Source: Pseudomonas berkeleyensis
GTDB lineage: Bacteria > Pseudomonadota > Gammaproteobacteria > Pseudomonadales > Pseudomonadaceae
Reading direction: 5' to 3'
DNA length: 64,000 nucleotides
NCBI RefSeq assembly: GCF_014109765.1
Contig: NZ_CP059139.1
Coordinates: forward strand, 5,167,001 to 5,231,000
Part shown: piece after piece, positions 1-9,950 of the stretch
Position numbering within the stretch: the first letter of the stretch is position 1
How the letters are laid out: the number at the start of each line of letters is the position of its first letter
Notes under the pieces: generated by a model
What the model was told of the DNA's origin: nothing
The model's database searches: none
Seen by the model: the letters and a program-made list of their open reading frames with translations, nothing else
Program-made: the position numbers and the translations under genes

Positions 1-848
1 CCTTGCCATTCAATCCGCTCATCAGGCCAGCGCACGGGCCATTGAGCCGGCAACGCATAACCACAGATGCTAACGACGGCCTTCGGGCACTGCTGCCACA
101 GGCGTGGCATGACCTCTTCCATAGCCCACTCGACGGCATCCACGTTAGGCGAATACTCGTAATTGCCCAGAAACAATACTCTCTGCTGGGCAGAATCCGG
201 CTCCACCGTCGAGAAGTGAGCACAATCAACACCATTGACAACCACTGTTACAGGCCGCTCGGACAGGAGCCGCATCTGGGATGCATCAGCATCGGTCACG
301 GCTACCACACGAGAGGCTTGGCTCAGCACCCTTCTTTCCCAGCGGCGATAGCGCCATTGGTCGAACCAGACAAAGGGTCGTGCCCAAGCAGGAAAACGTG
401 AGTAGGTCGCCGCTCCCAATGAGGATTCGACGTTATGTTCCGTCAAGACGAACGGCTGTCGCCTGTCCTTCAGTAGTTTTTCCAAAGGCTGAAAGCTATA
501 GCTGTGCTCAACTTGCACAATATCCCAGTGCTCTTGCAGCAACGCTTTCAGACGCTCCTCCATAATACGGGAATAGCCGTTAATACTTGCCAGAAGCGGG
601 ACAGATGAAAACAGAGCAGCCCAGACACTCGTCAGGCTACGCAGTGGGCGGCGTGGGACAACAATCAAAGACTCAAGTAATGGCTCGATCATTGACCGGT
701 CAGCGTCCGTCAACACCTGCTTACTCTGCACAAGAAGAGTGATGCGATGACCACGAGCAGACAAACTACGCAGCAAGTTGTATTGCCGCGTTTTGCCACC
801 GCTCGTGGTTGGCCATGGAGAGTAGGGTAGAACCCAGAGTAAACGCAT
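1..848 (-). CDS. pslH: Psl glycosyltransferase PslH, GT4 family (partial, C-terminus off the left edge)
   Basis: This reading frame starts at an ATG (complement of 846-848) six bases after the pslG stop and stays open to the window edge, giving about 282 residues. It begins MRLLWVLPYSPWPTTSGG, a typical GT-B N-terminus with a glycine-rich loop. Further on it has TEHNVESS, then VVNGVDCAHF and VLFLGNYEYSPNVDAVEWA, which mark the start of the C-terminal nucleotide-sugar-binding domain of GT4 enzymes. The catalytic E(x7)E region lies beyond the edge. Its position after pslG in an otherwise collinear psl operon identifies it as PslH, a cytoplasmic glycosyltransferase for the Psl repeat unit. The donor and linkage cannot be read from sequence. 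Confidence 0.85.
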   Translation of the reverse strand, partial: MRLLWVLPYSPWPTTSGGKTRQYNLLRSLSARGHRITLLVQSKQVLTDADRSMIEPLLESLIVVPRRPLRSLTSVWAALFSSVPLLASINGYSRIMEERLKALLQEHWDIVQVEHSYSFQPLEKLLKDRRQPFVLTEHNVESSLGAATYSRFPAWARPFVWFDQWRYRRWERRVLSQASRVVAVTDADASQMRLLSERPVTVVVNGVDCAHFSTVEPDSAQQRVLFLGNYEYSPNVDAVEWAMEEVMPRLWQQCPKAVVSICGYALPAQWPVRWPDERIEWQ

Positions 849-853
849 CAAGC

Positions 854-2167
854 TCAATCCCAAGTCAGTATCTGCAGACTCGGTTTGGCTTTAACCGTCA
901 CCCAGCTACCGTCGCCCAACGATGTTTCAAGTCCAGTCAATGGATCATGCAGTACAGCTCGGGTCACACCAGGTAACTCGATATCACCGCCCTTTTCGGC
1001 CCAAAACATCCAGAGGTTTTGCCCCTTGTCGGTTTTCCAGGCAACGCTATACAAACCATCGACCTTGTTCTGAATCTGAGGCGGTTCGGCTGGCGCAAGG
1101 CGTGGCCCCGTTATCGCGAGAAAACGCTGTAGGGCAAGGTAAACAGGCTTAGGCTTGCCCTCTAGATCCAGTAGCCCGTAATCACGGTCACGAACCGAAG
1201 CCCTGGCATCTAGGTCATTGAGTGTAAAGAGAAATACACGATCGAAGTCCTGTGTACTCATCAGAGCCAGGCGACGCAATATGTAGTCGGCCTGACCATT
1301 ACGACCAATAATGTCCTGAGCCTCTTTCGGTCCTGCGTAGCTGGACCACCCCCACTCGGTAGCCCAGATGGCAGGTACACCGGAACGTCGCAAGACATTG
1401 TTGAGTTCTTGCGTGCGTAACGCAAAATCATTACCGCCACGCATATTCCCTTCCGGCAACTGCGTATAGGGGTGGTAAGCAACGATGGTCTCTAGACGCT
1501 GCACCCCAAGCTGTCCCAACTGCTCGAACATACTTTTACCGCCTGGGAGGTCACTGAAGAACGCCAGCCCTGCGCCAACAACCGGTTTTTCCGGAGCAAC
1601 CGCTCGCAGTGCCAACGTACTAGCCTCGAGAAGCCGTGCATAACCGGCAGCATCTGCCTCCGGACGCCAGAATCCCAACAAATTGGGTTCATTCCAGACC
1701 TGCCAGGCATCTACACTGGGGTAGCGCATGGCCAGCAGCGCCATACGATGAGCAAAGACCTCTGGATCGCGAGGTGGGTACTGATCCTGATAAGGTGATT
1801 CTGGTGGGGCGGTCGTGATAAATCGCGCCGAGCCAACCAGATAAAAAACTGACTTGAGCTTCTCTTTTTCCAGATCCCGCACCAGCACATCTAGCGCTGC
1901 CACGTTGTACTGTCCTTCGGTGAGCTCCAACTGATCCCAGTGCAGATCCAGGCGAACCCACTCAAGACCAAGGTCTTTGAGCCGCTGCATCTGCTGCCTA
2001 TAACGATCCGGGCTAAACCAGAGGAATTGGGCATTGACACCTAGAAAGTCCTTCCACACGACCTCGCGAGGTGCCTTCATCGTATGCATCTGGGCATCGA
2101 CACGCATCCCCCAGAGCAGCAGGCTGCCAAGTAGAAGGATCATCAAGACGGCGGCTGTCTTTCTCAT
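854..2167 (-). CDS. pslG: Psl glycoside hydrolase PslG (GH39-like)
   Basis: 437 residues with an N-terminal hydrophobic segment (about residues 5-21), so it is secreted or membrane-anchored in the periplasm. The TIM-barrel glycosidase has two visible catalytic acids: E160 in VWNEPN (acid/base) and E271 in WATEWGW (nucleophile). These sit at the same spacing as E165 and E276 of P. aeruginosa PslG, with a constant five-residue offset. In that species PslG is an endoglycosidase that cleaves Psl and is linked to its biosynthesis. Here it lies between pslF (12-bp gap) and pslH in the same operon. Length is close to the family (about 442 aa). Identification is strong. Confidence 0.93.
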   Translation of the reverse strand: MRKTAAVLMILLLGSLLLWGMRVDAQMHTMKAPREVVWKDFLGVNAQFLWFSPDRYRQQMQRLKDLGLEWVRLDLHWDQLELTEGQYNVAALDVLVRDLEKEKLKSVFYLVGSARFITTAPPESPYQDQYPPRDPEVFAHRMALLAMRYPSVDAWQVWNEPNLLGFWRPEADAAGYARLLEASTLALRAVAPEKPVVGAGLAFFSDLPGGKSMFEQLGQLGVQRLETIVAYHPYTQLPEGNMRGGNDFALRTQELNNVLRRSGVPAIWATEWGWSSYAGPKEAQDIIGRNGQADYILRRLALMSTQDFDRVFLFTLNDLDARASVRDRDYGLLDLEGKPKPVYLALQRFLAITGPRLAPAEPPQIQNKVDGLYSVAWKTDKGQNLWMFWAEKGGDIELPGVTRAVLHDPLTGLETSLGDGSWVTVKAKPSLQILTWD

Positions 2168-2179
2168 GGCGTCAGGCTC

Positions 2180-3352
2180 CTATTTGCACAGTTCATCAAA
2201 GTGCTTATGGAAGCGCCGACCGATACTACTCCAACGGCGCTCGCGCCCTATCGAGCTTGCCCGATCCCCCCAGGTGGACGCCAGATCAGGCTGACGAGCG
2301 AACTTCAGCAAGATCTCAGCCAATGCATTGGAGTCACCTTGAGCGAACGTCATGCCATTGCCATTACTCACTTCCTCCGCGAAAGCTCTGGCATCAGATG
2401 TAATCGCTCCTCTGCCGCATGCCGAGGCCCATGAAAGAGCCCCACTGGTGCCACGCTGCGCACCTAGGATGCTGAGTTTCTGAGATTCCCTATATGGCAG
2501 CACCATCACATGATGAGCCTGAATCACCTGAGCAATTTCATCCCGTGGCAGATTCAGACGCCAGTCAATGTTTGACTCGAGCCGAAAATCAGTAATCAGC
2601 GTCCGGAGTTCCTCCAGATAACTTCCGGATGCACCGAAGGCCATCTCCGCAGCAGTCCCGCCGGCCAGCGTCAGGCGCATCCGTGCCTTGAGAGAGCTAT
2701 CGCTCTGCAAGACTTTTGCAAATGCCTCCAACAGGCTTTCAATACCTTTTCCACGGTAGATAAAGCCAAAGTACAGAAGGCGTATAACCTCCGTAGGTGG
2801 CAGTTCGACAGGCGCAACATCCAAGTTGCCATGAGGCACCATAGCCACTCGCCCCGGTTCCAAGCCCATGCGATGTGCCAGGCATTGGGCACCAAGATTC
2901 GTCAGGGTGAAGAGTCGATCAAGGCTCCGAGCCAACCGACGCTCATCACGCAACGTTAGTGGGTCTGACAATACGACAGCTGCTTGTTGGATCAATCCTG
3001 GGAAGCGCTCCGTCCAGGCCAGCAACCATGGCAAATGTGCCGGCCGCCAGATCAGCCGTTCAGGATCATGAACCGTCGCGGTGAGCTTCAGATTGGGATA
3101 GCGCTGGCGCAACAGCTTCAATGCGTGAAACTCTCTCAGGCGGCCGCCCCCAAGCTCTGCATGCGCCAGATCGACTGACGTCCAGTCAAAAGCCGCTACA
3201 CAAGCCTCCACTGACTGAACATTTGCGTCACACCCCAGCAAAGGGGTAACAACTTCCACCCCATTGATTTCCAGCGCTGCCTTGAAATGCCCCGTGTAGT
3301 CGGCAATGCCGTTCTGATCAGGGGGCAGCGGCGCCAGAAGGGCAATGCGCAT
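2180..3352 (-). CDS. pslF: Psl glycosyltransferase PslF, GT4 family
   Basis: 390 residues, a cytoplasmic GT-B fold glycosyltransferase. The N-terminus MRIALLAPLPPDQNGIADY carries the acceptor-domain loop. The middle has ALAHRMGLEPGRVAMVPHGN, then LLYFGFIYRGKGIESLLEAF, the usual start of the GT4 donor domain. The start codon overlaps the pslE stop (ATGA type), showing translational coupling. It is fifth-sixth in the conserved order pslA to pslH, which supports the name. The sugar it transfers (mannose, glucose or rhamnose in the Psl pentasaccharide) is not evident from the sequence. Confidence 0.88.
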   Translation of the reverse strand: MRIALLAPLPPDQNGIADYTGHFKAALEINGVEVVTPLLGCDANVQSVEACVAAFDWTSVDLAHAELGGGRLREFHALKLLRQRYPNLKLTATVHDPERLIWRPAHLPWLLAWTERFPGLIQQAAVVLSDPLTLRDERRLARSLDRLFTLTNLGAQCLAHRMGLEPGRVAMVPHGNLDVAPVELPPTEVIRLLYFGFIYRGKGIESLLEAFAKVLQSDSSLKARMRLTLAGGTAAEMAFGASGSYLEELRTLITDFRLESNIDWRLNLPRDEIAQVIQAHHVMVLPYRESQKLSILGAQRGTSGALSWASACGRGAITSDARAFAEEVSNGNGMTFAQGDSNALAEILLKFARQPDLASTWGDRASSIGRERRWSSIGRRFHKHFDELCK

Positions 3353-5343
3353 CAGAACGAGCCCCGCAAACGATCAATTGCCTGCAGGACGCGTCCCGGT
3401 ACCTCAAAGCGACGACGGTTGATGATGATGCCATCTACCTTGCCAAAAGCTGTCGTCAGTATGGACAGCACATGTTGTATCACCGGAATGGAGCTCTGCC
3501 GCGCCTCAACGATCAACACAATCACATCTGCACGACGCAAGGCGACGAATGCTTCACGGCTGGCGAGCAACGCCGATGCATCCAACAGAACGATCTCACC
3601 GGGTTGCGCCTGCTCGGCACCACCAACCCGAACATTCAGATCATTCTCCTCAAGCAACTGCCGCAGCTGCTCAAGCACGAAACCGACTCCCTCGCCATGT
3701 CGAGCAGATGTCAGACCAAGCGTCAAACCTTCGCTGGCAATGCGCTTCAACGGCATAAAGCCATAGAGGCGGTAGACACTGGCCGCAAATGCATTACTAC
3801 TTTGTGCACTGGAATTATTCAATTCAGGCAGCGTAGTCCAAAGCGGCAGTCCGAAGCGGGCCTCAACCAGGCCCCCGTCATGGATGCGCTGATCAAGTAG
3901 ATAGCACAAGTAGACAACCAGAAGGCCAACCAGTACCGAGAACGGCAAAGCCAGCAGCAACATGATCAGCGTTTTCGGGAAGACACGCGCGGGGTTAAGC
4001 GTGGCAGCTTCGATAACCGCAATATTGCTGATCTGGCTGTTATCCAGTTCGCGATCAATACGTGATTTTTCCAGGCTGTCGGTATACAGGACGTAATTCT
4101 TTTCCGCCGCATCCAGTTCCCGTTGCAAGCGCGCTACTTCGGGCTCGACACGCATCGCCTCGGTACGCTGCTCATCCAACTCGGCAAGCTGCGCTTCCTG
4201 AGCAGCCAACTGGGCACGTAAAGCCCTGTTGTTGCTGGTCTCATCAAGCATCACTCGCTGCAGGTGGATAGAGAGGGTATTAGGCGCTCGATCTTCCGAG
4301 CTCTGCACCGTATCGCCCTCAGACGCAATCTGCTTCTCCAACGACGCGATTGATTCGTCCAGCGCCTGGATAGGCTCCGCAGTGGCCGTGTAGGTACGCA
4401 GCATATCTACACGCTCCAGACGCTTCTGGTTAAGCAAGCGGCGTAAATCCTGCTGAGCAGGGTTCAGCGCGATCTGGCGGACAGTGATCACCTCTTGCGG
4501 TAACCCGGCCAATTGCTTGCGCGTGTTTTCCAGCACACTGTCTGAAGAACTGATCAGGCGAATGGTATTGAAGCGCTCACCACGCAGAATGTTGATGCGC
4601 TCGGACAGATCCTCCAGACGGTCAGTTATGCTTGCTGCACCGAGCCCCTCCATTTTCTCCAGCAATTGTTCCTTGTAAGACTTGATCTGCAACGCACTGG
4701 CTGCACTCTGGGCCTCATAGAAAGTAAACAGGCTCTTGCGGCCCAACGCATCAGTTCGCTGCCGCTGATAGATCTCGATCCAGCTCTCCACAATGGCACG
4801 AGCGACATCTGGATCACTCCAGGTAAATCGTATTTCCATAACGCTCGAACCGAGCGCATGATCAACCTCAAAGTTTTTCTCCAGGCTGCGCGCGAGGCGC
4901 TCCACATCCGTCTGTTCTTCGATAATGCCTAGGGTTTCAAAAACTGTACGCACACCGTCGATTATCGCCCCGACAAAGCGTTTTACCTCGTACTTTATGC
5001 GTTTCCATATCCACTCGGGGGGAGGCTGATTGGCTAATACATCCAGGTAATGTTCGGCCACTTCATGAACAATCGGACGCCCAGTAAGCATGCGTTCTTC
5101 ATCGACAATAGGGTCACGCTGGCTGATCGGCATGACCATAGCCTGGCGATCACTTATCTCCAAGGGCACAGCCGTATCACGCCCAGGCTTAACCAATAGA
5201 CGTGCATTGGACTCGTACTTCGCAGGCAGCAGAAATGCCCCAAGTAGAATCACAATCAAAGTGACACATGTCGCCAGCTTGAACTCTCGAAAAAATATAA
5301 AAAGCAGTCGCAGCAGATCACGAAAGGAACGAATTTCGATCAT
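3352..5343 (-). CDS. pslE: Psl polysaccharide co-polymerase PslE (Wzz/BY-kinase-like)
   Basis: 663 residues. Transmembrane segments lie at about 20-40 and about 455-475, flanking a long periplasmic coiled-coil-rich domain (about 150-450) of the Wzz/GumC chain-length-control type. The C-terminus (about 525-663) resembles a CpsD/BY-kinase ATPase domain, but the expected P-loop is degenerate: LTSARHGEGVG replaces the usual GEGKS/T, so the nucleotide-binding lysine is absent. No tyrosine-rich tail is seen. With PslD it would span from inner to outer membrane for Psl polymerisation and export. It starts 14 bp after pslD and its stop overlaps the pslF start. Confidence 0.92.
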   Translation of the reverse strand: MIEIRSFRDLLRLLFIFFREFKLATCVTLIVILLGAFLLPAKYESNARLLVKPGRDTAVPLEISDRQAMVMPISQRDPIVDEERMLTGRPIVHEVAEHYLDVLANQPPPEWIWKRIKYEVKRFVGAIIDGVRTVFETLGIIEEQTDVERLARSLEKNFEVDHALGSSVMEIRFTWSDPDVARAIVESWIEIYQRQRTDALGRKSLFTFYEAQSAASALQIKSYKEQLLEKMEGLGAASITDRLEDLSERINILRGERFNTIRLISSSDSVLENTRKQLAGLPQEVITVRQIALNPAQQDLRRLLNQKRLERVDMLRTYTATAEPIQALDESIASLEKQIASEGDTVQSSEDRAPNTLSIHLQRVMLDETSNNRALRAQLAAQEAQLAELDEQRTEAMRVEPEVARLQRELDAAEKNYVLYTDSLEKSRIDRELDNSQISNIAVIEAATLNPARVFPKTLIMLLLALPFSVLVGLLVVYLCYLLDQRIHDGGLVEARFGLPLWTTLPELNNSSAQSSNAFAASVYRLYGFMPLKRIASEGLTLGLTSARHGEGVGFVLEQLRQLLEENDLNVRVGGAEQAQPGEIVLLDASALLASREAFVALRRADVIVLIVEARQSSIPVIQHVLSILTTAFGKVDGIIINRRRFEVPGRVLQAIDRLRGSF

Positions 5344-5357
5344 GGATTTATCGCTCC

Positions 5358-6122
5358 TTAGCGATTGATAGTGTAACTGGTGCCAATTCCTATCGATTTT
5401 GTAAAAGGAATAAGCTGATTCAGATATACATCCACGCCCTCGATGCGCTCTCCAACCGCAGATTTCGGCACAAAGACGATGTCTCCGCGCTGCAAGGAAA
5501 TGGTTTTCCGCCCTTGCTCACCCGTAATCAAAAGCTGGCTGTAATCAAGAAAGTAGGCGTGGTAAGCACCCTCCGCGTCCTCGCGGAGTAACGCAACCTT
5601 GCGGCTGTCGGCGGTCGACAGAACACCGCCAGCACCAATGATTGCCTGCTGAATGTTGTTGGCAGCCGGAATAGGCACAGCTGACGGATTACGCACTGCG
5701 CCACCGACAAAAACAGTGTTGCCCGGCGCGTTATTAATATTCACCGTTACCTTGGGCTGGCGGTAAACCTCCTTGAGGCGACTCGTCAGCTCTTCGGCAA
5801 CGTCACCAGGCGTACGCCTGGCTACAGGAACATTGCCAATGAACGGATAATAGATGGAGCCGTCATTTAGTACGGTAAAGAGTGTCAGCTCATAAATAGT
5901 GCTGACATTAAATGCTGACAGCGTCGGCATTTCTCCTGCATCACGAACGATACGCAAAGTATCACCTACTCGGATCCGCTCCTGGGGAGGCGGGACGAGA
6001 GCCAGTTGATCCAGAGCATCCTGCCCTGCCTCAATGGTATCAACGTCTGGCAGCATGACTCTTGCAGGTGTCGTACATGCCCCTAACATTACAACTAGCG
6101 ACAATAAAAAAGCCTGTCTCAT
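5358..6122 (-). CDS. pslD: Psl outer-membrane export lipoprotein PslD (Wza family)
   Basis: 254 residues from the start chosen at 6122, which has AGGAAG eight bases upstream. An in-frame ATG seven codons earlier lacks this and precedes the signal peptide unnaturally. The protein opens MRQAFLLSLVVMLGACTT, a lipoprotein signal with lipobox LGAC. It continues with a polysaccharide export (Poly_export) domain (RVGDTLRIV, DGSIYYPFIGNV) and a SLBB-like domain (VFVGGAVRNPSAVPI). It should form the outer-membrane/periplasmic secretin-like channel for Psl. It lies between pslC (29 bp) and pslE in the operon. Confidence 0.92.
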   Translation of the reverse strand: MRQAFLLSLVVMLGACTTPARVMLPDVDTIEAGQDALDQLALVPPPQERIRVGDTLRIVRDAGEMPTLSAFNVSTIYELTLFTVLNDGSIYYPFIGNVPVARRTPGDVAEELTSRLKEVYRQPKVTVNINNAPGNTVFVGGAVRNPSAVPIPAANNIQQAIIGAGGVLSTADSRKVALLREDAEGAYHAYFLDYSQLLITGEQGRKTISLQRGDIVFVPKSAVGERIEGVDVYLNQLIPFTKSIGIGTSYTINR

Positions 6123-6151
6123 TTCAATCACTTCCTGTAGCAAGTTAGGAG

Positions 6152-7063
6152 CTAGCGCCAGTAGCCAGAAAACATACTGACGCGACGCTTAATAGATAAC
6201 GGCAACTGTTCTTCCACCTGACCCAGGCGATAACCAGCCAACTTCATTGCACTGCGCAACACAACCTCTGGTAATCGGTACAACGCTCCCGCGCGACGCA
6301 ATGCAGCAATTTCCGCCTTCACGTAACGCAATCCTTCACCACCCGCCGCACCGAAAGCCTGGCGAATCCAGTTCTCCCGTCCGTAGAACACGCCGATATC
6401 GAAGTAGCGGCGAAACTCTTCAAACATGGTGTAATCGTGCGAATGGTGAACCATCGCATCGGCGGCATAGCGCACGGCATAACCGCTGAGCAGCATGCGG
6501 GCCGCAACGTAGGCGTCTTCACTACCGATGACATCATCGGGGAAGCCCCCGACAGCAAGCAGTGCTTCATATTTATAGGCAGAGAACGAGTCTGAACTGA
6601 AACAAGTTTTTATCCCCAGCTCAGGCGCATCGTTCATGCACTTGGTACGACTCTGAGCCGGATAGTTGAAGTGACGTGACTGCGCGCCAAGCAAGCCAGC
6701 ATCCGGATGTGGCAACTGACGGCCATAAGCGACACCGATACCTACCTCGGCATGCAGATCAGTAACGATGTTGGCGAAGGTGTCCGCTCGGGCCGGAATG
6801 GCATCCTGAGTCAGATAGATCAAGGTATCCGCGTCAACCAATTCACTGGCCCAACGCCGGGTTCCACCATGATTGAACTGGGTAGGCTCGATTACTTCGA
6901 CTCGGGCACCTGCTGCACGTAAGCGCACGACCGTATCGTCACGCGAAGCACTGTCGACTACCAGAAACTCGTCCGGCTGCAGTGTCTGCATGGCGATCGC
7001 AGGTAACAGACGATCGAGGTGAGCGCCTGCGTTGCGAGTCGGAATAATCAAGGCGACACGCAT
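6152..7063 (-). CDS. pslC: Psl glycosyltransferase PslC, GT2 family
   Basis: 303 residues of an inverting GT-A family 2 glycosyltransferase. The N-terminus has VALIIPTRNAGAHLDRLLP and FLVVDSASRDDTV, the nucleotide-binding fold. The metal/acceptor region shows DSFSAYKYEALLAVGGF and SEDAYVAARML with the ED motif. No multi-pass membrane domain is present, so it is a soluble or peripheral transferase rather than a processive synthase. Its ATG overlaps the pslB stop (ATGA), so the two are translationally coupled. The donor sugar is not known from sequence. Confidence 0.9.
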   Translation of the reverse strand: MRVALIIPTRNAGAHLDRLLPAIAMQTLQPDEFLVVDSASRDDTVVRLRAAGARVEVIEPTQFNHGGTRRWASELVDADTLIYLTQDAIPARADTFANIVTDLHAEVGIGVAYGRQLPHPDAGLLGAQSRHFNYPAQSRTKCMNDAPELGIKTCFSSDSFSAYKYEALLAVGGFPDDVIGSEDAYVAARMLLSGYAVRYAADAMVHHSHDYTMFEEFRRYFDIGVFYGRENWIRQAFGAAGGEGLRYVKAEIAALRRAGALYRLPEVVLRSAMKLAGYRLGQVEEQLPLSIKRRVSMFSGYWR

Positions 7064-8517
7064 CAGTTGGTCGCCTCACTTACTGGCGCACGACCATAGA
7101 TATCGTTGAAGCGAACAATGTCGTCCTCGCCCAGATACTCGCCGCTCTGCACCTCGATCATCACCAGATCGATCACTCCCGGATTGACCAAGCGATGGTG
7201 GTGGCCGGCCGGGATAAAGGTCGACTCATTGGTATTCAGTAAAAAGTCACGTTCACCGTTGACTACCCGTGCCGTGCCACTGACGACGATCCAGTGCTCG
7301 CTGCGGTGATGGTGCATCTGCAGTGACAGCGACTCGCCAGGGCGCACCATGATGCGCTTGATCTTGAAACGCGGGCCCTCTTCCAGCACGGTGTAGGTAC
7401 CCCAGGGACGAGTCACGGTACGATGCAGACGATAGGCATCGTGATCGCGCCTCTTCAGCTCCTGAGCGACGAATTTGACGTCCTGCGTGCACTGGGCGTC
7501 AGCGATCAGCAAGGCATCTGGAGTGTCGACCACCACAAGATCGCGCACCCCCACGGCACCGACCAGGCGCTTGGGCGAGTCGATGTAGCAACCCTGCACG
7601 TTATGCAGAATCACCTCGCCATTGATCTGGTTGCCGTTGGCATCTGCTGGCGTCAATTCGCGCAATGCCTGCCAGGAGCCGATATCGCTCCAGCCCAGAT
7701 TACAAGGCACCACGGCGACCTTGGCCGAACGTTCCATCAGGGCATAGTCGATAGAGATATCGGGCACTTCGGCGAAGCTTCCGCCATCCAGTTCGCACTG
7801 CACGCCCTGCTTGCCCTGCGCCGGGGCACTCAGGGCAAGGCACTTCTCCACACCCTCGACGACCTGCGGCGCATGTTCACGTAGTTCACGCAGCAGTACA
7901 TCGGCGCGAAAGCAAAACATGCCGGCATTCCACAAATGCTTGCCACCAGCCAGGTAAGCCTCGGCCGTCGCCAAGTCGGGTTTCTCGACGAAGCTGGCGA
8001 CACGGTAACCGCCCTCCAGCTCCTCGCCTTGCTGGATATAGCCATAGCCTGTCTCTGCATGATCCGGCTGGATACCGAACGTGACCAGCCAGCCAGCATC
8101 AGCCAGAGCACGAGCCCGTCCGATGGCGGCGATGAAAGCGGCCTGATCGCGAATCAAGTGATCTGCCGGCAGCACCAGCAACTGGGCGTCTTCACCGTAA
8201 TGACGCACGACATGCAGCGCCGCAGCCGCAATCGCAGGAGCGGTGTTGCGCCCCATGGGTTCGAGGAGGAAATCCAGCTCCAGACGCTTCTGATTCAGCG
8301 CGCGATAGTCATCCAGCGTGCGAAACAACAGCTCCCGATTGATCACCGTCAGCAGTTGGGCGACGTCATCCAGGCCAGCAACACGCTCGAAGGTTTTCTG
8401 CAGCAGGCTGCGCCCATCGGCCAGGCGCATGAACGGCTTGGGCATCGCCTCGCGTGAAACCGGCCAGAGCCGCGTGCCGGCGCCGCCAGCGACAATACAG
8501 GGAACCAGGGCACTCAT
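7063..8517 (-). CDS. pslB: Bifunctional mannose-1-phosphate guanylyltransferase / mannose-6-phosphate isomerase PslB
   Basis: 484 residues, a type II PMI/GMP enzyme that supplies GDP-mannose. The N-terminal nucleotidyltransferase has the signature GGAGTRLWPVSRE (about residues 11-23) and the substrate motif FVEKPD (about 176-181). The C-terminal cupin isomerase domain carries RPWGTY, then LQMHHHRSEHWIVVSGTA with the metal-binding histidines. Length matches PslB, AlgA and WbpW (about 480). It overlaps pslA and pslC by ATGA junctions on both sides, which ties it to the Psl operon rather than to alginate. Confidence 0.94.
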   Translation of the reverse strand: MSALVPCIVAGGAGTRLWPVSREAMPKPFMRLADGRSLLQKTFERVAGLDDVAQLLTVINRELLFRTLDDYRALNQKRLELDFLLEPMGRNTAPAIAAAALHVVRHYGEDAQLLVLPADHLIRDQAAFIAAIGRARALADAGWLVTFGIQPDHAETGYGYIQQGEELEGGYRVASFVEKPDLATAEAYLAGGKHLWNAGMFCFRADVLLRELREHAPQVVEGVEKCLALSAPAQGKQGVQCELDGGSFAEVPDISIDYALMERSAKVAVVPCNLGWSDIGSWQALRELTPADANGNQINGEVILHNVQGCYIDSPKRLVGAVGVRDLVVVDTPDALLIADAQCTQDVKFVAQELKRRDHDAYRLHRTVTRPWGTYTVLEEGPRFKIKRIMVRPGESLSLQMHHHRSEHWIVVSGTARVVNGERDFLLNTNESTFIPAGHHHRLVNPGVIDLVMIEVQSGEYLGEDDIVRFNDIYGRAPVSEATN

Positions 8518-9950
8518 CAGTAGGCCTCACGGGTGAAGATGACCGCAGGCAAGGTGCGGAAGAGGATGTAAAAGTCGAACCACACCGACCAGTTTTCGAT
8601 GTATTGCAGGTCGAACTCGACACGCTTCTCGATCTTCTCCAGCGTGTCGGTTTCACCGCGATAACCATTGATCTGCGCCCAACCGGTAATGCCAGGCTTG
8701 ACCCGATGACGCGCGGTGTATTCCTTCACCGCATCCTCGAACAGGATGCCGGCCGCCTTGGTCGCCGTGGCATGCGGGCGCGGACCGACCATGGACATGC
8801 TGCCGAGAAGCACATTGAACAGCTGTGGCAGCTCATCCAGGCTGGTCTTGCGGATGAAGCGCCCGACACGGGTGATACGGTCGTCATTGCGCGTGGTCTG
8901 CCGTTCGGCGTTGGCATCAGCGCGGTCGCAGTACATGGAGCGGAACTTGAACACTTCGATCAGTTTGTTGTTGTAGCCGTAACGCTTCTGGCGAAACAGC
9001 ACAGGCCCTGGGGAATCGAGCTTGATCGCCAGCGCGACCAAGATCATCACTGGCAGAGCCAAGGCCAGAGCCAGGAGGGCCAGGAGCAGGTCTTCGAGTC
9101 GTTTGATCAAAGGAGACCAGCCATCAAGCGGCCTTTCCGAGACATTGAACATCGGTAATCCTGCAACCTCGGTGATGCGATTGCGTGCATGCCTAAAGGC
9201 CAGCATGTCCGGCACCAGAAGGACGTTCACAGGGAGCTTACGCAGCTCGCGCACGATATGCTCGATGCGACTTTCGGCAGACCAGGGCAATGCAACCAGA
9301 ACCTGCGTAACTCGCTCTTCGCGCACCAAACGCTCCAGTGCGCTACTGTCCCCCAGCAACGGTACCCCCATCAGCTTATCGGGCAAGCGACCGATACGGT
9401 CGTCGATAAAACCGATCAGCCCAGAGCGAATGTCGCTATGGCGCTGCATGAACTCCGCCAGACGCAAGCCATTCTCAGTCGCACCAAGAATGACCGAACT
9501 CTGTAGGAATTGTCCGGCGCGCATCCAGTACCGATAAAGGGCCAGCAACGCCAAGCGCTCGGCGCCGAACGCGAAGAGGCTGCTCAGGAACCAGAAGCTG
9601 AGGAAATGCCACTCCATGAAGCTGAACATCGCCAACGCCTGGTGCATGAACAGCAGCAGACAAAACGCTGCCGACCAGGCGAAAAACATCACTCGGAAAC
9701 GCAGCAAGCCGCTGAATATTTCTTCCGAATAGACGCCCAGCGCCTGAAACATCATCACCGTCAGTACGCCGAAGAACAGCAGGACAGCAGCGTAGCTCTG
9801 CGTTAACAAGGGCTCTTCCGAGAGCCAAAGCAATAGCAGAAGCCCTGGTAACGCCGCGGTCAGGCCATGAACCAACCGCATTGCTGCCAGGAAGTACTCG
9901 ATGAATCCAGGGCGCGCCAGTAAGGAACTACCGACCAACTGCTGACGCAT
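8517..9950 (-). CDS. pslA: Undecaprenyl-phosphate hexose-1-phosphate transferase PslA
   Basis: 477 residues, the first gene of the psl operon. Several N-terminal membrane segments (about 20-130) are followed by a CoA_binding_3-like Rossmann domain (about 150-260) and a further helix (about 285-305). The C-terminus is the bacterial sugar transferase domain with [27 protein letters not shown] and MVGPRP. This family attaches the first sugar phosphate to undecaprenyl phosphate at the inner membrane, so PslA would start Psl repeat assembly. A GGGGGTGATC-type ribosome-binding site precedes the ATG. Length equals PslA of P. aeruginosa within one residue (from memory). Confidence 0.94.
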   Translation of the reverse strand: MRQQLVGSSLLARPGFIEYFLAAMRLVHGLTAALPGLLLLLWLSEEPLLTQSYAAVLLFFGVLTVMMFQALGVYSEEIFSGLLRFRVMFFAWSAAFCLLLFMHQALAMFSFMEWHFLSFWFLSSLFAFGAERLALLALYRYWMRAGQFLQSSVILGATENGLRLAEFMQRHSDIRSGLIGFIDDRIGRLPDKLMGVPLLGDSSALERLVREERVTQVLVALPWSAESRIEHIVRELRKLPVNVLLVPDMLAFRHARNRITEVAGLPMFNVSERPLDGWSPLIKRLEDLLLALLALALALPVMILVALAIKLDSPGPVLFRQKRYGYNNKLIEVFKFRSMYCDRADANAERQTTRNDDRITRVGRFIRKTSLDELPQLFNVLLGSMSMVGPRPHATATKAAGILFEDAVKEYTARHRVKPGITGWAQINGYRGETDTLEKIEKRVEFDLQYIENWSVWFDFYILFRTLPAVIFTREAY

